A model generated the notes under the pieces. That model saw only the letters and a list, made by a program, of their open reading frames with translations, ran no database searches and had not been told where the DNA came from. Position numbers and translations under genes: made by a program. Positions 46,164 to 55,835 of a stretch of DNA of 64,000 nt are shown piece by piece. Each line of letters opens with the position of its first letter. Position 1 is the stretch's first letter. Source of the stretch: Siderastrea radians (Eukaryota; Cnidaria; Anthozoa; Scleractinia; Rhizangiidae); NCBI GenBank assembly GCA_964017195.1, contig OZ024889.1, forward strand, positions 55,202,574 to 55,266,573, in the 5' to 3' direction.

Positions 46164-47215
46164 TCATCTAGCAGCTGACCGCGAAAGCTGCTTAGACAAA
46201 TGGGATAATGACTCCGCAGGAGTTCGAATGTACAATAAGTAAGCCGAGCTTGTCCACCGCCCCAAGGCCTGAATTTGATGGTCGGGGATCCCATTCCTGG
46301 CGGCAACTGTTGCTGCTCCAATGCGGAAGCTGTGGCTGGAAAAATTGCCTTGGATACCCGCAGATGACAAAATGTCACGCAGCCATGACGTTAGTAAAGC
46401 ACGTGTTAACGGCCGTCCATCTTGAAAAAGAAATAATGGGCCTGGGGTATCTCCCCTCTGATTCAGATATGCCAGCAGAGAGTGAATTGCACAAAGTGGG
46501 TACTCGCGCCGACCAATGTGCAAAAAACAGCCCTTGCGAAATGGGTCTGTTTTCGAAGCCTTAATCCGAAGCCGTAAGCATGATGGCGACGAACTGGAGT
46601 CAAACGCCACATCCGCGACTCCCAGATGGATGGAGGGCGAAAAGCTAGCCCGACTGGGGACCGTAAACTCCGCTGAGCGCAAGAACCAAAATAAGCTAAG
46701 TTACAGGCTGCCCAGAACATACCATGGTCTGGGAGGCTTAGATCCAATGCATGAAAGATCACCATCAAAATGTCATCGGTAACGGGAAGGCGTAACGAGG
46801 ACGTATCACCTTGTGTTCTCTTAATTCCTCGCAGAACTCGACGCAACCGTAGACACTCAACCAGAGGATCAGCAAAGCCCTGCTCGATATGCAGCGAGCG
46901 AACTGCCGATAGATAAACCTTGATTGTTGAATGTTGAACCGTATTGGCCAGGAACGTTGCAAAGAGACACAATGTCCACTCATCTGTAGGGCATGGGGAG
47001 CCGGATGGATGAACTTTCCCAAGCTGAGAGCAGAAATCGTAAAACTTCTTCTGGCCGGACAAATAGGAGTTGCGAGTAGACGAAGCCAAGCCCTGCACCA
47101 AAAAGTTTTGACACTGCAACTCTAAGGAGGAGGGATCAAGAGCTCCCAGAGCTGATGGGTGATTGGAACTGGGTGAGGCTGTGCCTGAGGAGCCAAACGC
47201 CTGAATTCCTGCCAA
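46164..47215 (-). pseudogene. Tyrosine recombinase of the Ngaro-like element, one frameshift
   Basis: The N-terminal part (47215 to about 46690) carries the SAM-like arm-binding region (SSTRNSYLSGQKKFYDFC, STIKVYLSAVRSLH). The catalytic part (46682-46164, 172 residues) supplies the first arginine in RSAEF (residue 2), then HSFR (H117, R120), W143 and the nucleophile tyrosine, most likely Y151 in YIR. The two parts are in different frames, and a single missing base near 46683-46690 accounts for the break. The start overlaps the end of the RT-RNase H ORF by about 94 bases in another frame, so it may be translated by frameshifting or from its own AUG. The role is integration of the circular DNA copy in the nucleus. 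The frameshift could also be a sequencing error. Confidence 0.88.
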
Positions 47216-48798
47216 TGAAAGCGGGAGAGAGCGTCAGCAATCTTGTTATGAACACCCGGAATATGCTGTGAAGTGAAAGTAAAATTAAAACGCGCAGCGG
47301 CAGACAGTAAATGACGGAGAAGACCCATGATGCATGGGACCCTTGACGACCTGGCGAGCAGGATGTGTACGACAGCCTCATTATCACACCGAAAAAGGAC
47401 GTGTCGCCGATACCACTGAGAACCCCACACATGGGAAGCCACCACCACGGGAAACAATTCCTTGTACGCAATGGATTGGTCTGCCTGTGAAGGTACCCAG
47501 GCACCACTAAACCATTCATTGTGGAAATAAGCCCCGAAGCCCAAGGCTCCTGCTGCGTCTGACGTCACCACTATGTCGGCAGGAGCCGACATCCCCGGAA
47601 ACAACCAAAAGCTCACTCCATGCCATGATGTCAAAAAGTCATGCCACCACTGCACATCCAGCTGAAATTCAGCGTTAAGGCGAATAGGGTGGTCACGATT
47701 CCGGAAACAGCAAAGCAGATCAATCATCCGCCGCAAAAAGGTACGACCAGGCCAGACAACTTTCGCGGCATGATGAAGATGGCCGATCAGCGACTCAAGT
47801 TGGCGTCTGGTGCACCACCGTCTGTTCCGCCAAGACTGGATCAACTCCTGTAAAGCAGCCAGCTTCTCGGTTGGGAGACGAGCTGTCTGTTCGAGAGAGT
47901 CTAGCTCAATTCCCAACACCACTAAACATGTGGACGGGCCAATGCACTTGTTGGGGTGAAGGGGGAGGCCGAGTGAGCGACAGACAGCCAGCGATGTTTG
48001 TAAATGTTGAGAGCATTGCTGAGAATTAGCCGGACCAGCGGTGATGAAGTCATCCAGGTAGTGCATCAGATCAAGAACATTGTGCTTATTTCGAATTATC
48101 CACTCCACCAGCTCAGCCACTGAATTAAAAATGTAAGGTGCCGAGCGAAGGCCAAAAGGGAGGGCCAGGTCCACAAAGAATTGGCCACGCCACTTCATCC
48201 CCAAAAGATAACGATCCTCCGGGTGAACTGCAATATTGCGATAAGCCGCCTCGACGTCAAATTTAGCCATAAGCGCCCCAGACCCATGCTTCGCAATCAT
48301 GCTAATAATCTGGTCAAGCTTAATGTAATGCATGCCAAATTCGTCAGAACTAATACCATCATTTACACTAGACCCCTGAGGGGATGACAAGTCCACAATG
48401 AGGCGCCACTTGCCAGGTTGACCCTTCTTAGGAATTACCCCAAAGCTGCTTATTTGTAGGTTTGGCAACGGAATTGAAGGGAAGGGGCCCGCAACCCTAC
48501 ATCGAGCCACCTCATTGGCCAGGTAATCATCGATGACCTTGGGATTCTGAAAGGCTGACGGTTTATTTTTCTTGGCGGCCTTGAGCCTGCGAGCAGGTCG
48601 GAACCCCAACCGGAAACCATGTTGCAGGCCTTCGAGAACATAAGCAACTGTCCGTCGATCAGGGTGCCCAGCCAATTCCAGAGTAAATTGCGACACGTTC
48701 AACGGAGACACCACCGATACTGGATGGAAAGCGGGACACCCTATGAGAGGCAGGATTGCAATAAAAACAAATGCTTGACATTGTACAAGCACACCCAA
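47122..48798 (-). CDS. Reverse transcriptase-RNase H of the Ngaro-like element
   Basis: This open frame has 558 codons. The reverse transcriptase (about residues 85-305) shows SSFGVIPKK, KWRLIVDLS, the first catalytic aspartate in KFDVEAAY (D181), LPFGLRSAP and the YLDD box (247-250). The DIRS-type RNase H follows, with D414 (TSDAAG), E447 (AYKELFP), D472 (CDNEA) and D522 (ADALSRF). No methyltransferase follows. All catalytic residues are present, so the enzyme looks functional. The first ATG may not be the true start: a good 3' splice site (CCTCTCATAG) lies near 48750, so the first 16 or so residues may be replaced by splicing from gag. Confidence 0.93.
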   Translation of the reverse strand: MGVLVQCQAFVFIAILPLIGCPAFHPVSVVSPLNVSQFTLELAGHPDRRTVAYVLEGLQHGFRLGFRPARRLKAAKKNKPSAFQNPKVIDDYLANEVARCRVAGPFPSIPLPNLQISSFGVIPKKGQPGKWRLIVDLSSPQGSSVNDGISSDEFGMHYIKLDQIISMIAKHGSGALMAKFDVEAAYRNIAVHPEDRYLLGMKWRGQFFVDLALPFGLRSAPYIFNSVAELVEWIIRNKHNVLDLMHYLDDFITAGPANSQQCSQHLQTSLAVCRSLGLPLHPNKCIGPSTCLVVLGIELDSLEQTARLPTEKLAALQELIQSWRNRRWCTRRQLESLIGHLHHAAKVVWPGRTFLRRMIDLLCCFRNRDHPIRLNAEFQLDVQWWHDFLTSWHGVSFWLFPGMSAPADIVVTSDAAGALGFGAYFHNEWFSGAWVPSQADQSIAYKELFPVVVASHVWGSQWYRRHVLFRCDNEAVVHILLARSSRVPCIMGLLRHLLSAAARFNFTFTSQHIPGVHNKIADALSRFHWQEFRRLAPQAQPHPVPITHQLWELLIPPP

Positions 48799-49135
48799 AT
48801 AAATATCTCCATAGATAGATATATCTATTTTTTAATGCGAAGAATTAAGCTTACAAGTCTACAAGAAATGTGCTGCTGAACTGTGCTTGCACATGACCGA
48901 GCGAACCAAGTATTCAAAAACAAAATACACGTCAACGTATAACCCGCACGAAGAATCTTATCGTAAAAATATGAACTTAAAAATTAACGCGTTCACATGC
49001 ACCTCAACTGCAACTAACAACATAATAGTGACGGCCATTAAGGCCGTCAAAGTCACCAGCAACTAACGCGGGGCTAGAACAAAGTCAGGATGTGACCACA
49101 ACTCAGCGGCCGTTAGGCGACAAACAAGGATCCGT

Positions 49136-50422
49136 TCAATTACGGCGAGCCTTCGCCCGTGCGGACGATCCCGAGGCACTTGGCGAACGACTGCGACGTT
49201 TGGCGTCCTCAGAACTTTCCTTGGCAGACTGCTTCAAGCAAGAATTTGCCCGATGTTCGCCTGAGCACACGCTGCACCGATGAGCGTAACGGCAGGATGC
49301 AAACGGGGCCGTGCAACGCCCCTTGTTCCACGATTTACAAAGGATGACCGACGAGGACGATCCTGGGGGCTCGGGTGATTCAGTCGACGTAGACGATGGA
49401 GAACTGCGAACTGACGAACCGGCGGCATGGAAGTTAAACAGCTGCACATTCATGGCTGACCAATCGGTTAGCCGTGTCGCGGCGGCGTGCTCGCGGAAAG
49501 CTTGGTCGTAAGCCAGCCAAACTCTGCCGGAAAAGTGGCGGTACGTTCGAAGAATCAGCAGCTTATACTGAGTCAAATCTTTCCAGCGATTCGGAAAGGA
49601 CGACACCAGAATAAGGGAAAAAATGGCGAACGCCTCCATCCACGAAGCGATGTCTTCGATGCGTCGTCGCTGTTTCTTCGGCTGAGATGTCAACACAAGT
49701 CGACCATCCAACAAAAGCTGAGGTTCCGGCTCTTTCTGTACAAGATTGACCGCCAGTAGATCGCTCAAGTCGATGTACTTGCCTGCCACAATCTGTGCCA
49801 CGAGCTTGGCTGGAACAGGCGAAAAACCGGGACCAACAACGAACGGTTGATCCATATTTGCAAGGACGTTTGAACGATCAGCGACATCGCGAGTCGCACC
49901 GTTCAGCAAGCTAGAAACACCTGTGCTGTAAACGGAGGACGACATAGCAGGCATCGCGAATGTAGACACAAAGGAAGGCACTACCATAGAAGCAGATAAT
50001 ATAGGCCTACCTTGCTGCGACGGTCCGGCTCCTGCAGCCAAGAAATTGCTCGCCGAACTGTTCAACAATGGCGGGACGGACGGCGGAACGCCCCCAAAAC
50101 ACGAACTCGTCGTATTTGCCACAGGAACCGATGGATTTGGGGCTTCGGCCAGAGAAGAACTTGGCTGATTAGTCGTAACTGGTGGAGTACGTTGACCCGC
50201 ACGTTGTGCAGCTAACGCAGCTTGTACTGTTCGGGCGATGAAAGCCGCAAGAGCCGGCGAAATTCCTTCATCTCCAACAGGAGCTTCAGCACAAGACGAA
50301 GGAGGCAAGCCCTCGAGCGAGTCACTATTTGAAGGCGTACCGGCATCTGAACCATTTTCCTCGCCGTCAACTCGATGAAGAGGAGCTGTTTGCATACTAT
50401 TATTAGTCGAACGCGTCCCCAT
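49136..50422 (-). CDS. Gag-like protein of the Ngaro-like element
   Basis: I place the start at the ATG at 50422 (MGTRSTNNS), giving 428 residues. The frame stays open 45 codons further upstream, but that part lies largely in repeat A1. The N-terminal half is rich in Ser, Pro and Ala and contains an amphipathic stretch (ALAAFIARTVQAALAAQ). The C-terminus has a CCCH zinc finger (C-x7-C-x6-C-x3-H in CKSWNKGRCTAP and CRYAH), a zinc-knuckle-like CSVCSGEHRANSC and a basic serine-arginine tail. These features fit a nucleic-acid-binding structural protein. It is separated from the RT frame by about 340 bases without an ORF. Confidence 0.85.
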   Translation of the reverse strand: MGTRSTNNSMQTAPLHRVDGEENGSDAGTPSNSDSLEGLPPSSCAEAPVGDEGISPALAAFIARTVQAALAAQRAGQRTPPVTTNQPSSSLAEAPNPSVPVANTTSSCFGGVPPSVPPLLNSSASNFLAAGAGPSQQGRPILSASMVVPSFVSTFAMPAMSSSVYSTGVSSLLNGATRDVADRSNVLANMDQPFVVGPGFSPVPAKLVAQIVAGKYIDLSDLLAVNLVQKEPEPQLLLDGRLVLTSQPKKQRRRIEDIASWMEAFAIFSLILVSSFPNRWKDLTQYKLLILRTYRHFSGRVWLAYDQAFREHAAATRLTDWSAMNVQLFNFHAAGSSVRSSPSSTSTESPEPPGSSSSVILCKSWNKGRCTAPFASCRYAHRCSVCSGEHRANSCLKQSAKESSEDAKRRSRSPSASGSSARAKARRN

Positions 50423-50449
50423 AGCAAAGGATCGAGCGAATAAACCTGA

Positions 50450-50641
50450 ATAAAGCACTGTGCGAACTATCCGAAAGCGATAACAAACGCGGAATGACAT
50501 GACATCTGATGCTACACTGTAAGCCATGTGGGGCCCCTGCACAACACCCCCGGCCACCCCGCACCAAAACCCTGAGGGATACTGCTGGCCAGCATTGTTT
50601 TGCGTTTAACCTAGCCTAAATTGCATTTAGCCACATTTAAA
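50450..50641 (-). repeat. Split direct repeat A1
   Basis: 192 bp at the 5' end of the element on its coding strand, identical to A2. The promoter is expected here or just downstream, though no TATA box was assigned. Confidence 0.92.
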
Positions 50642-51192
50642 GAAAAATTTAGGCTTCCATTGTATTGAAGTTTATGTGTACACGTATCTGAGTGAAACGC
50701 ATTTCAACTGAACTGTTGGTTAGCGTGTAGGCATTATGAAATCACCAACAACTAATCACCAATGATACATGTAGATGCATGGAGATACACGTACGTGCTT
50801 ACATGTGAAATGCCTACTCCTCAAATTATTCGGATTTGCGAAGTTCTGATAGTGGTACGTCGACTACTTCTTGGTCGGTAAACGTTTGTTTTACTACGCC
50901 GGGCTTATCACACTTTGATGTGAAAAGTGTAAGTCACAGAATGTCACGTGTGAACAACGGCTTTCGTTGTTACTTGATACCACTGTCCCACTTGGGGTCA
51001 ATTTCACAAAGGCCGTTTTTGATTACGGTTTGCAACGTGCAAATTTGCACAGTGTAAGCGTCGCTTACACTGTGTGTTAAAGCTTGTTACACTCATTTGG
51101 CAGAATGTCACAAAGAAAGGAACTTTAAGCCCTCCACAGAAAACTAAATGTACATGAAATGTTAGTCATACCAGCTACGTATCATGAGGAAT
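50642..51192. other. No gene recognised
   Basis: AT-rich non-coding spacer between the Ngaro-like element and the next MITE, with a short inverted pair around GCACAGTGTAAGCG and CGCTTACACTGTG (about 51044-51075). Confidence 0.4.
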
Positions 51193-51195
51193 TAG

Positions 51196-51570
51196 GGGTG
51201 CATTCTTTTGGGACTATTCTGGTTATTCTTATTCCGGTTTAGGAATAACAGAATACACGGAATTTCAATTTCGAAAAGAACGCCAATTCTGGAAACGGAA
51301 TACCCATGGCGGAGGTGACCTGAGAACCACTATGTCTGCACACGCGCGGGCGGTCGCGTCGGATTTCCCGCCAAAAATTTCCCAATAGAACGCGTATTCT
51401 GTCTATTCCGAGTAAACCGTATTCCTTTCATTCTGTTCATTCTGCTATCGGGAGCAGAATGAACGGGATGATATTCCGTTCATTCCGAAAACGGAATAGC
51501 TCCGAAAAGAACACAAATACCGTCTATTCCGAGTATTCCTATTCCGGAATAGTCCCAAAAGAACGCACCC
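51196..51570. mobile_element. Inverted-repeat MITE, 375 bp, possible TAG target duplication
   Basis: The ends are GGGTGCATTCTTTTGGGACT and, on the opposite strand, GGGTGCGTTCTTTTGGGACT; the match continues through ATTC with one mismatch. TAG flanks both sides (51193-51195 and 51571-51573). A 3-bp duplication would fit PIF/Harbinger-like elements, but the superfamily is unproven. The interior is packed with ATTCCG/CGGAAT motifs that add further self-complementarity. Confidence 0.85.
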
Positions 51571-52118
51571 TAGGTTACATGTACTCACCGGCCTGAAATC
51601 GATCGATCAGTCCGTTCATACTTGAATCGAGCAATCATCAACCATCTTTACAATCATCTTCCAACAGAGCACGTTCTGAGTTGAGCCTTGCTAATCGTAA
51701 GCGAAAATAATCTAAAGAATAGCGTAATAAACCACTTTCACGTACGATAACCAGCTCTATTCGACACAAACCCATTTTATTTGAAACTCACCGTCGGTTA
51801 CCCAGCTGTGCGACCGGGCCGCTTTCAAGGGGTCATGTGATTTACAACCGCACGCTCGAGAATTGCAGGCGCAAGTAACCGGTGAATGTGTGTGTGACTG
51901 TGTGTGTTGGATTTCTCCGTGTTTATGTGCGTCAGCAAGTGAAACGTGGATAGTTTTTTACTCCAGTAGTTGAAGAGTTGTGGGATTCGATGCAGAGCTG
52001 CCCTCCCTTACACAAAGGTACAGTATTAATCTTAAATTTCTTGAATAGATTCTACCTCCTCTTTGGCGGCCATTTTGGTTCGTTCGGTTCGGCTGAGGTC
52101 AGAAAAGTACATGTAAGT

Positions 52119-52299
52119 TACTTAGTCCAGTCCGTTAGCGTCGAAATTTACGAAAATCGTGACAAGTCGCGTAAAAGCACCAAATTTGGCATACATGTCC
52201 TTGAGGGCATATAAAACAAATTTAGAAGGGGTGCCACGTGATCCGAGTATCCGGGGGGCCACAGCACTCAAATTAATTTTTATTCATGGTCACAGGACT
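52119..52299 (+). repeat. Dispersed repeat, inverted copy at 55065-55250
   Basis: The reverse complement of 55065-55250 aligns throughout: AGTCCGGTCCGTTA or AGTCCAGTCCGTTA, AATCGTGACAA, CGCGTAAAAGCA, AAATTTGGCA, AAGGGGTGCCACG, ATCCGGGGGGCC and GGTCACAGGAC. The pair is about 2.8 kb apart. Confidence 0.85.
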
Positions 52300-52974
52300 C
52301 CCACGCTCATGAAAAGACCACACACTGGCAAACTGAAGAGGATTTGATGGGCTTTTTTAACTGGCCTTGTCAGCGAACGACAGAAAATGACAACAAACAG
52401 CCGTTAAAGTTTACCGAGCCACATATCCTTGTATTTTCCGCTCCCTTTTCGCCTGCCTGTGTTCCCTGTGGTCAAATAGACTTAAAACTGAATCGTTTCA
52501 CTTCAGATAACTGTGAAGGGAACGAATAATTATTAGTTCGAATTAGTCGACAAACAGTCCCAAATCAGCAGCTCAAATCGCAAAGGAAACCATTGCCTGC
52601 TACAGCTATTCAAACATTACTTATTTCGGGTTATTTTCGTCAATCGTTCAGGAACATGTACGCCGACCCATTTAGGAGAAGGATAACTGAAAGAACTGAC
52701 TTCCGTTCTTAATTGTTTTGAGTTACGTTTCTTTACAGCCTCTCCCGCATTAAGTTCCTTTAGACAATAAAAGCTAGTCGGGTTGACGAGAAATCTAAAA
52801 AATGTCAGATGTTTTAAGTGTACTGTTGAGAAAAACATCGCGAGAGACATTTTAAGGTCACTGACATCTCTGCCTTTACTTTAAAAGTCAGCTTAATTCA
52901 CAGTACAATGACTGAAGAAACAAAATTAGTAACGAACATTTATATATGAAATAATCATATATTTGAACTAATGA

Positions 52975-53343
52975 TAGAATTATATGAAGATCATCGCAGT
53001 GAAGGTGTTTCAACTTAAACAGTTGAAAAGAAGAAACCTGAAAGAATTCAGGCTTGAGCGGGGAATCGAACCTTGCATGACCTCTGCGATACCGGTGCAG
53101 CGCTCTAAAGCGCTATGATTATTTCTTATATTAATGTTCATTTCTCCATCTACGGGGTAAATACGAACTCTCGATTGACCAGCTCCCAGTTGGCTTGATA
53201 GTTCAGTTGGTTAGAGCGCTGCACCGGTATCGCAGAGGTCATGGGTCAGTTCGATTCCCGTTCAAGCCTGAATTTTTCAGGTTTCTTCTTTTCAACAGCT
53301 TAAGTTGAAACACCTTCACTGCGATGATCTTCATATAATTCTA
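52975..53343. repeat. Foldback of two tRNA-like arms
   Basis: The left arm 52975-53108 and right arm 53211-53343 are inverted copies (about 134 bp each) around a 100-bp spacer. They share TTATATGAAGATCATCGCAG, GTGAAGGTGTTTCAAC and GCACCGGTATCGCAG. Each arm contains tRNA-derived sequence with A- and B-box-like regions followed by a short tail, like two SINEs in opposite orientation. The outer TAGAATTATATGAAG is part of the arm. Confidence 0.85.
53192..53268 (+). tRNA. tRNA-like sequence (right arm of the foldback), probably SINE head
   Basis: The acceptor stem GGCTTGA pairs perfectly with TCAAGCC. A D arm (GTTC AGTTGGTTA GAGC) and a T arm are present, but the T arm has two extra bases (GGGTCAGTTCGATTCCC). 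The anticodon stem CTGCA/CGCAG has an A-C top pair, and the loop CCGGTAT lacks the usual T before the anticodon. These defects and the inverted partner argue for a tRNA-derived repeat over a working tRNA. Confidence 0.45.
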
Positions 53344-53588
53344 AAATTGGCAACGTTCAGTTCAATCTGCCATGAGTCGTGTGTCACCAGCAAGTACCAT
53401 AAGAAGCACGCACGCTTGCTAAACTCTCTTTCACGGTAGTCAACCAGCTCCAACGATTAGTCACCACTTTTTCCAGCATCGTACGTTTTTCTTTCTTTTT
53501 TGTCTTGCAGTTCTCAATTCAGTACACCGCATCGGGTACTTAACTTATGCCGATAACATTAATCAAATCCCTCCCTCTTAGAAAACAG

Positions 53589-54006
53589 GGGCACCCAACG
53601 GTTCGTTTTCGGAGGAATATCTGTTCGGCAGACCGAAGTCGCCTGAGATATTCGGATTTAATTGCAGTGAAAAATAAAGATTTCTGTGGCGAAACATCAC
53701 CTCACGGATTTTCTTAAAAAAATGACTGATTAATTCCTTTTATTTTTGGAGGGACAAATATGTCATTTAGAGTGTAAAATAAGGTCAGCTAGCATTTTCA
53801 GAATGACATTAGCAGCTCGGAAATTCGACGGATAGGATTCCGTTTCCTAAAATTGTATGCACCTTAACTGATTTTCAGCTAAAAACGCCGAACAGTTCAA
53901 CCCGTATTAGCTCACACAAATATGCCCTTAAAAAGCTCGGAAACGATCTTAGAAACCAGAAAATGGTATTTCAAGTATTTTGCTAAAAGTTTCTCTTTGG
54001 GTGCCC
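53589..54006. mobile_element. Possible short inverted-repeat element containing the inverted partner of 3838-4175
   Basis: The ends GGGCACCCAA (53590 region) and TTGGGTGCCC (about 53997-54006) are inverted. The interior 53655-54000 is the inverted counterpart of 3838-4175. TTAA follows on the right only. The inverted ends are short, so the boundaries are tentative. Confidence 0.45.
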
Positions 54007-54010
54007 TTAA

Positions 54011-55064
54011 GAAAAGACGCCGAGTTCTGCAGAACAGGATTTTATTGTATATTTCAGGCGAGCGTTCGCCTGAAAAACGCGTAAAACATTAATCAGGCTA
54101 AATTACTTGCGACTGTTAGATTCCGAATACAACGCATAAAAGGAGAGCGAAAAGGCCTAGATATGGTGACGAGCTCAATCTTTCGCCCTAGAATAGCGAG
54201 GGACGTAAATAATTACCGTCTTAGAGTTTCAGTGTAGGTCTTTTAAATAACGCGTAGATCAGAGGGGATGGTTATTAGCTGTTATTGTAATAGGCCAGAA
54301 TCTTCTCTGACAACATTACGTGTTCTTCACGATTAACGTAAAAAACGCTATTGCTTCCTTATTTTATTTTTACCATCACTTGTTTTTGTTTTTCCTCTGA
54401 ATGTAGCTAGCAGCCTTAGCAGCTCACACCTACAACCGCCTGCAGAACAGGCGTTTCTAATTAATGCCTGTCTTGCGCGCAGGCTCCTATTTACACCCGA
54501 GAGAATGGCTGATTAACCCATAAAAATCCCCTTCTCCAGTTTGGTGAAAAAATTCTGAAGTTCGCCAGGTCATTCTAGCTAACTGATGCCTTTTGATGTT
54601 TTTGTTGTCGAGCTTTGTCGGCCTTTATCTCTTATAACGATCGATCTCGAGATCTACAGTATGCGTGGCTGAGTGATCACAAATTGAATTATTGAATGTG
54701 TTGGTTTATTTGTAACACTTTTTAATTAGAAAAGAAATTTCTCTCCCAGATATGTCTTTGTCAAAAGAAAGCTTGAACTAAGACTTAGATAAGCTGCTTA
54801 ACCCTTTTGGGATAAGCTTTATTTTCCATTAGTCCGGCTTATGGTTGTTGTCCACCAGTCACGGCCAGTAATCTATTTGACCACAGGATCCCCAGGCTCA
54901 TGAGCAGATCTCTTGGTAGACAAATGTACATACAGTATGTGGATTTAATGTGGCAAGTAACTCTAATGACTGTTTATTATCATTTGTTCCGTTCGCTGAT
55001 GAAATCAGTTAAAAAGTTCCCTACAATAATTCTATTTTGGTATTAGTGATTTGTTAGTGAGCCT
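54011..55064. other. No gene recognised
   Basis: Non-coding; no ORF with a domain, no RNA gene and no clear repeat end. Confidence 0.4.
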
Positions 55065-55250
55065 GGTTGTCCTGTGACCAAGTTATTGACAATAGATTTG
55101 CGTTCCACGGCCCCCCGGATGCTCGGATCTCGTGGCACCCCTTCTCAATTAGTTTTATACGGTCTCAAGAATATGTGTGCCAAATTTGATGCTTTTACGC
55201 GATTTGTCACGATTTTTCCCTTAACGGACCGGACTAACTCGGCCGAGTTT
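55065..55250 (-). repeat. Dispersed repeat, inverted partner of 52119-52299
   Basis: See 52119-52299. The ORF across this copy (55074-55265) is a by-product of the repeat. Confidence 0.85.
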
Positions 55251-55734
55251 GGCGACCAGACATAAATGTCCAGTGAAAAAAGTGAGCTTCATTTGCAACA
55301 TATTCGAATTTTACCTAATAAGTTGGATTTTTGCAAGAATATAGAATAATAATTCTTAGATATTGACTTTTCTTGCAAGTAAATAGGTCGAATAAATTTC
55401 AATGACTGTGTTATAGTCAAGCAGCACTCTCGTTCTGCAGCCAATTGGAACGATCTTTACAACAGCTTGATATACAATGTCGCCTCAGGACAAACGTTCG
55501 TTACTGAACTACCTCTCCTCAAAGACAAATTTCGTCTTCAATCAAACACTTTAACGCCTTTTAGAGAGAGATATGCTGAATGACACCTTCAAACTTCTTT
55601 TAAAGACCCCTTTGAAAGAGTTATTCACTAACAAAGGCGAAATTCTATCTTGTAAATCCGTCAAACTCTGCAAAAACCGAAAAAACTCACGGGCGTATTA
55701 CGTCAGAACAAGAGATAAATCCGGTTCAAATTCC

Positions 55735-55835
55735 CCACCCCTCCAAGGCAACGTTCAAATTCCCCCCTCCCCGGGCACGATGCACAGTCATATGCCCGGG
55801 GTTTGCCCGGGGGGGGAGATGTTGAAGTTTCGAAT
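55735..55835. repeat. G/C-rich palindromic patch
   Basis: CCCCTCCCCGGGCA at about 55766 is mirrored by TGCCCGGGGGGGGAG at about 55806, forming a C/G-rich inverted repeat inside AT-rich DNA. It looks like the core of a small repeat element; the outer ends were not established. Confidence 0.55.

Larger units (their letters stand above)
45265..50641 (-). mobile_element. Ngaro-like tyrosine-recombinase (YR) retrotransposon, near complete, 5.4 kb
   Basis: Read on the minus strand the order is repeat A1 (50641-50450), gag, RT-RNase H, tyrosine recombinase, then B1 (45775-45657), A2 (45661-45470) and B2 (45383-45265). The A copies (192 bp) and B copies (119 bp) look identical in each pair. Split direct repeats, the order gag-RT/RH-YR and no methyltransferase domain define the Ngaro group among DIRS-like elements. 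Such elements are thought to integrate as circles using the recombinase instead of a DDE integrase. TTTAA occurs at both outer boundaries and at the B1/A2 junction, fitting that mechanism. Apart from one apparent frameshift in the recombinase the ORFs are open, so the insertion is young. Confidence 0.92.

Noticed and set aside
45265..50641. LTR retrotransposon (gypsy/copia) or DIRS/PAT proper
   Set aside because: There are no LTRs with TG...CA, no aspartic protease and no DDE integrase. A tyrosine recombinase, split direct repeats, the gag-RT/RH-YR order and lack of a methyltransferase point to Ngaro instead.
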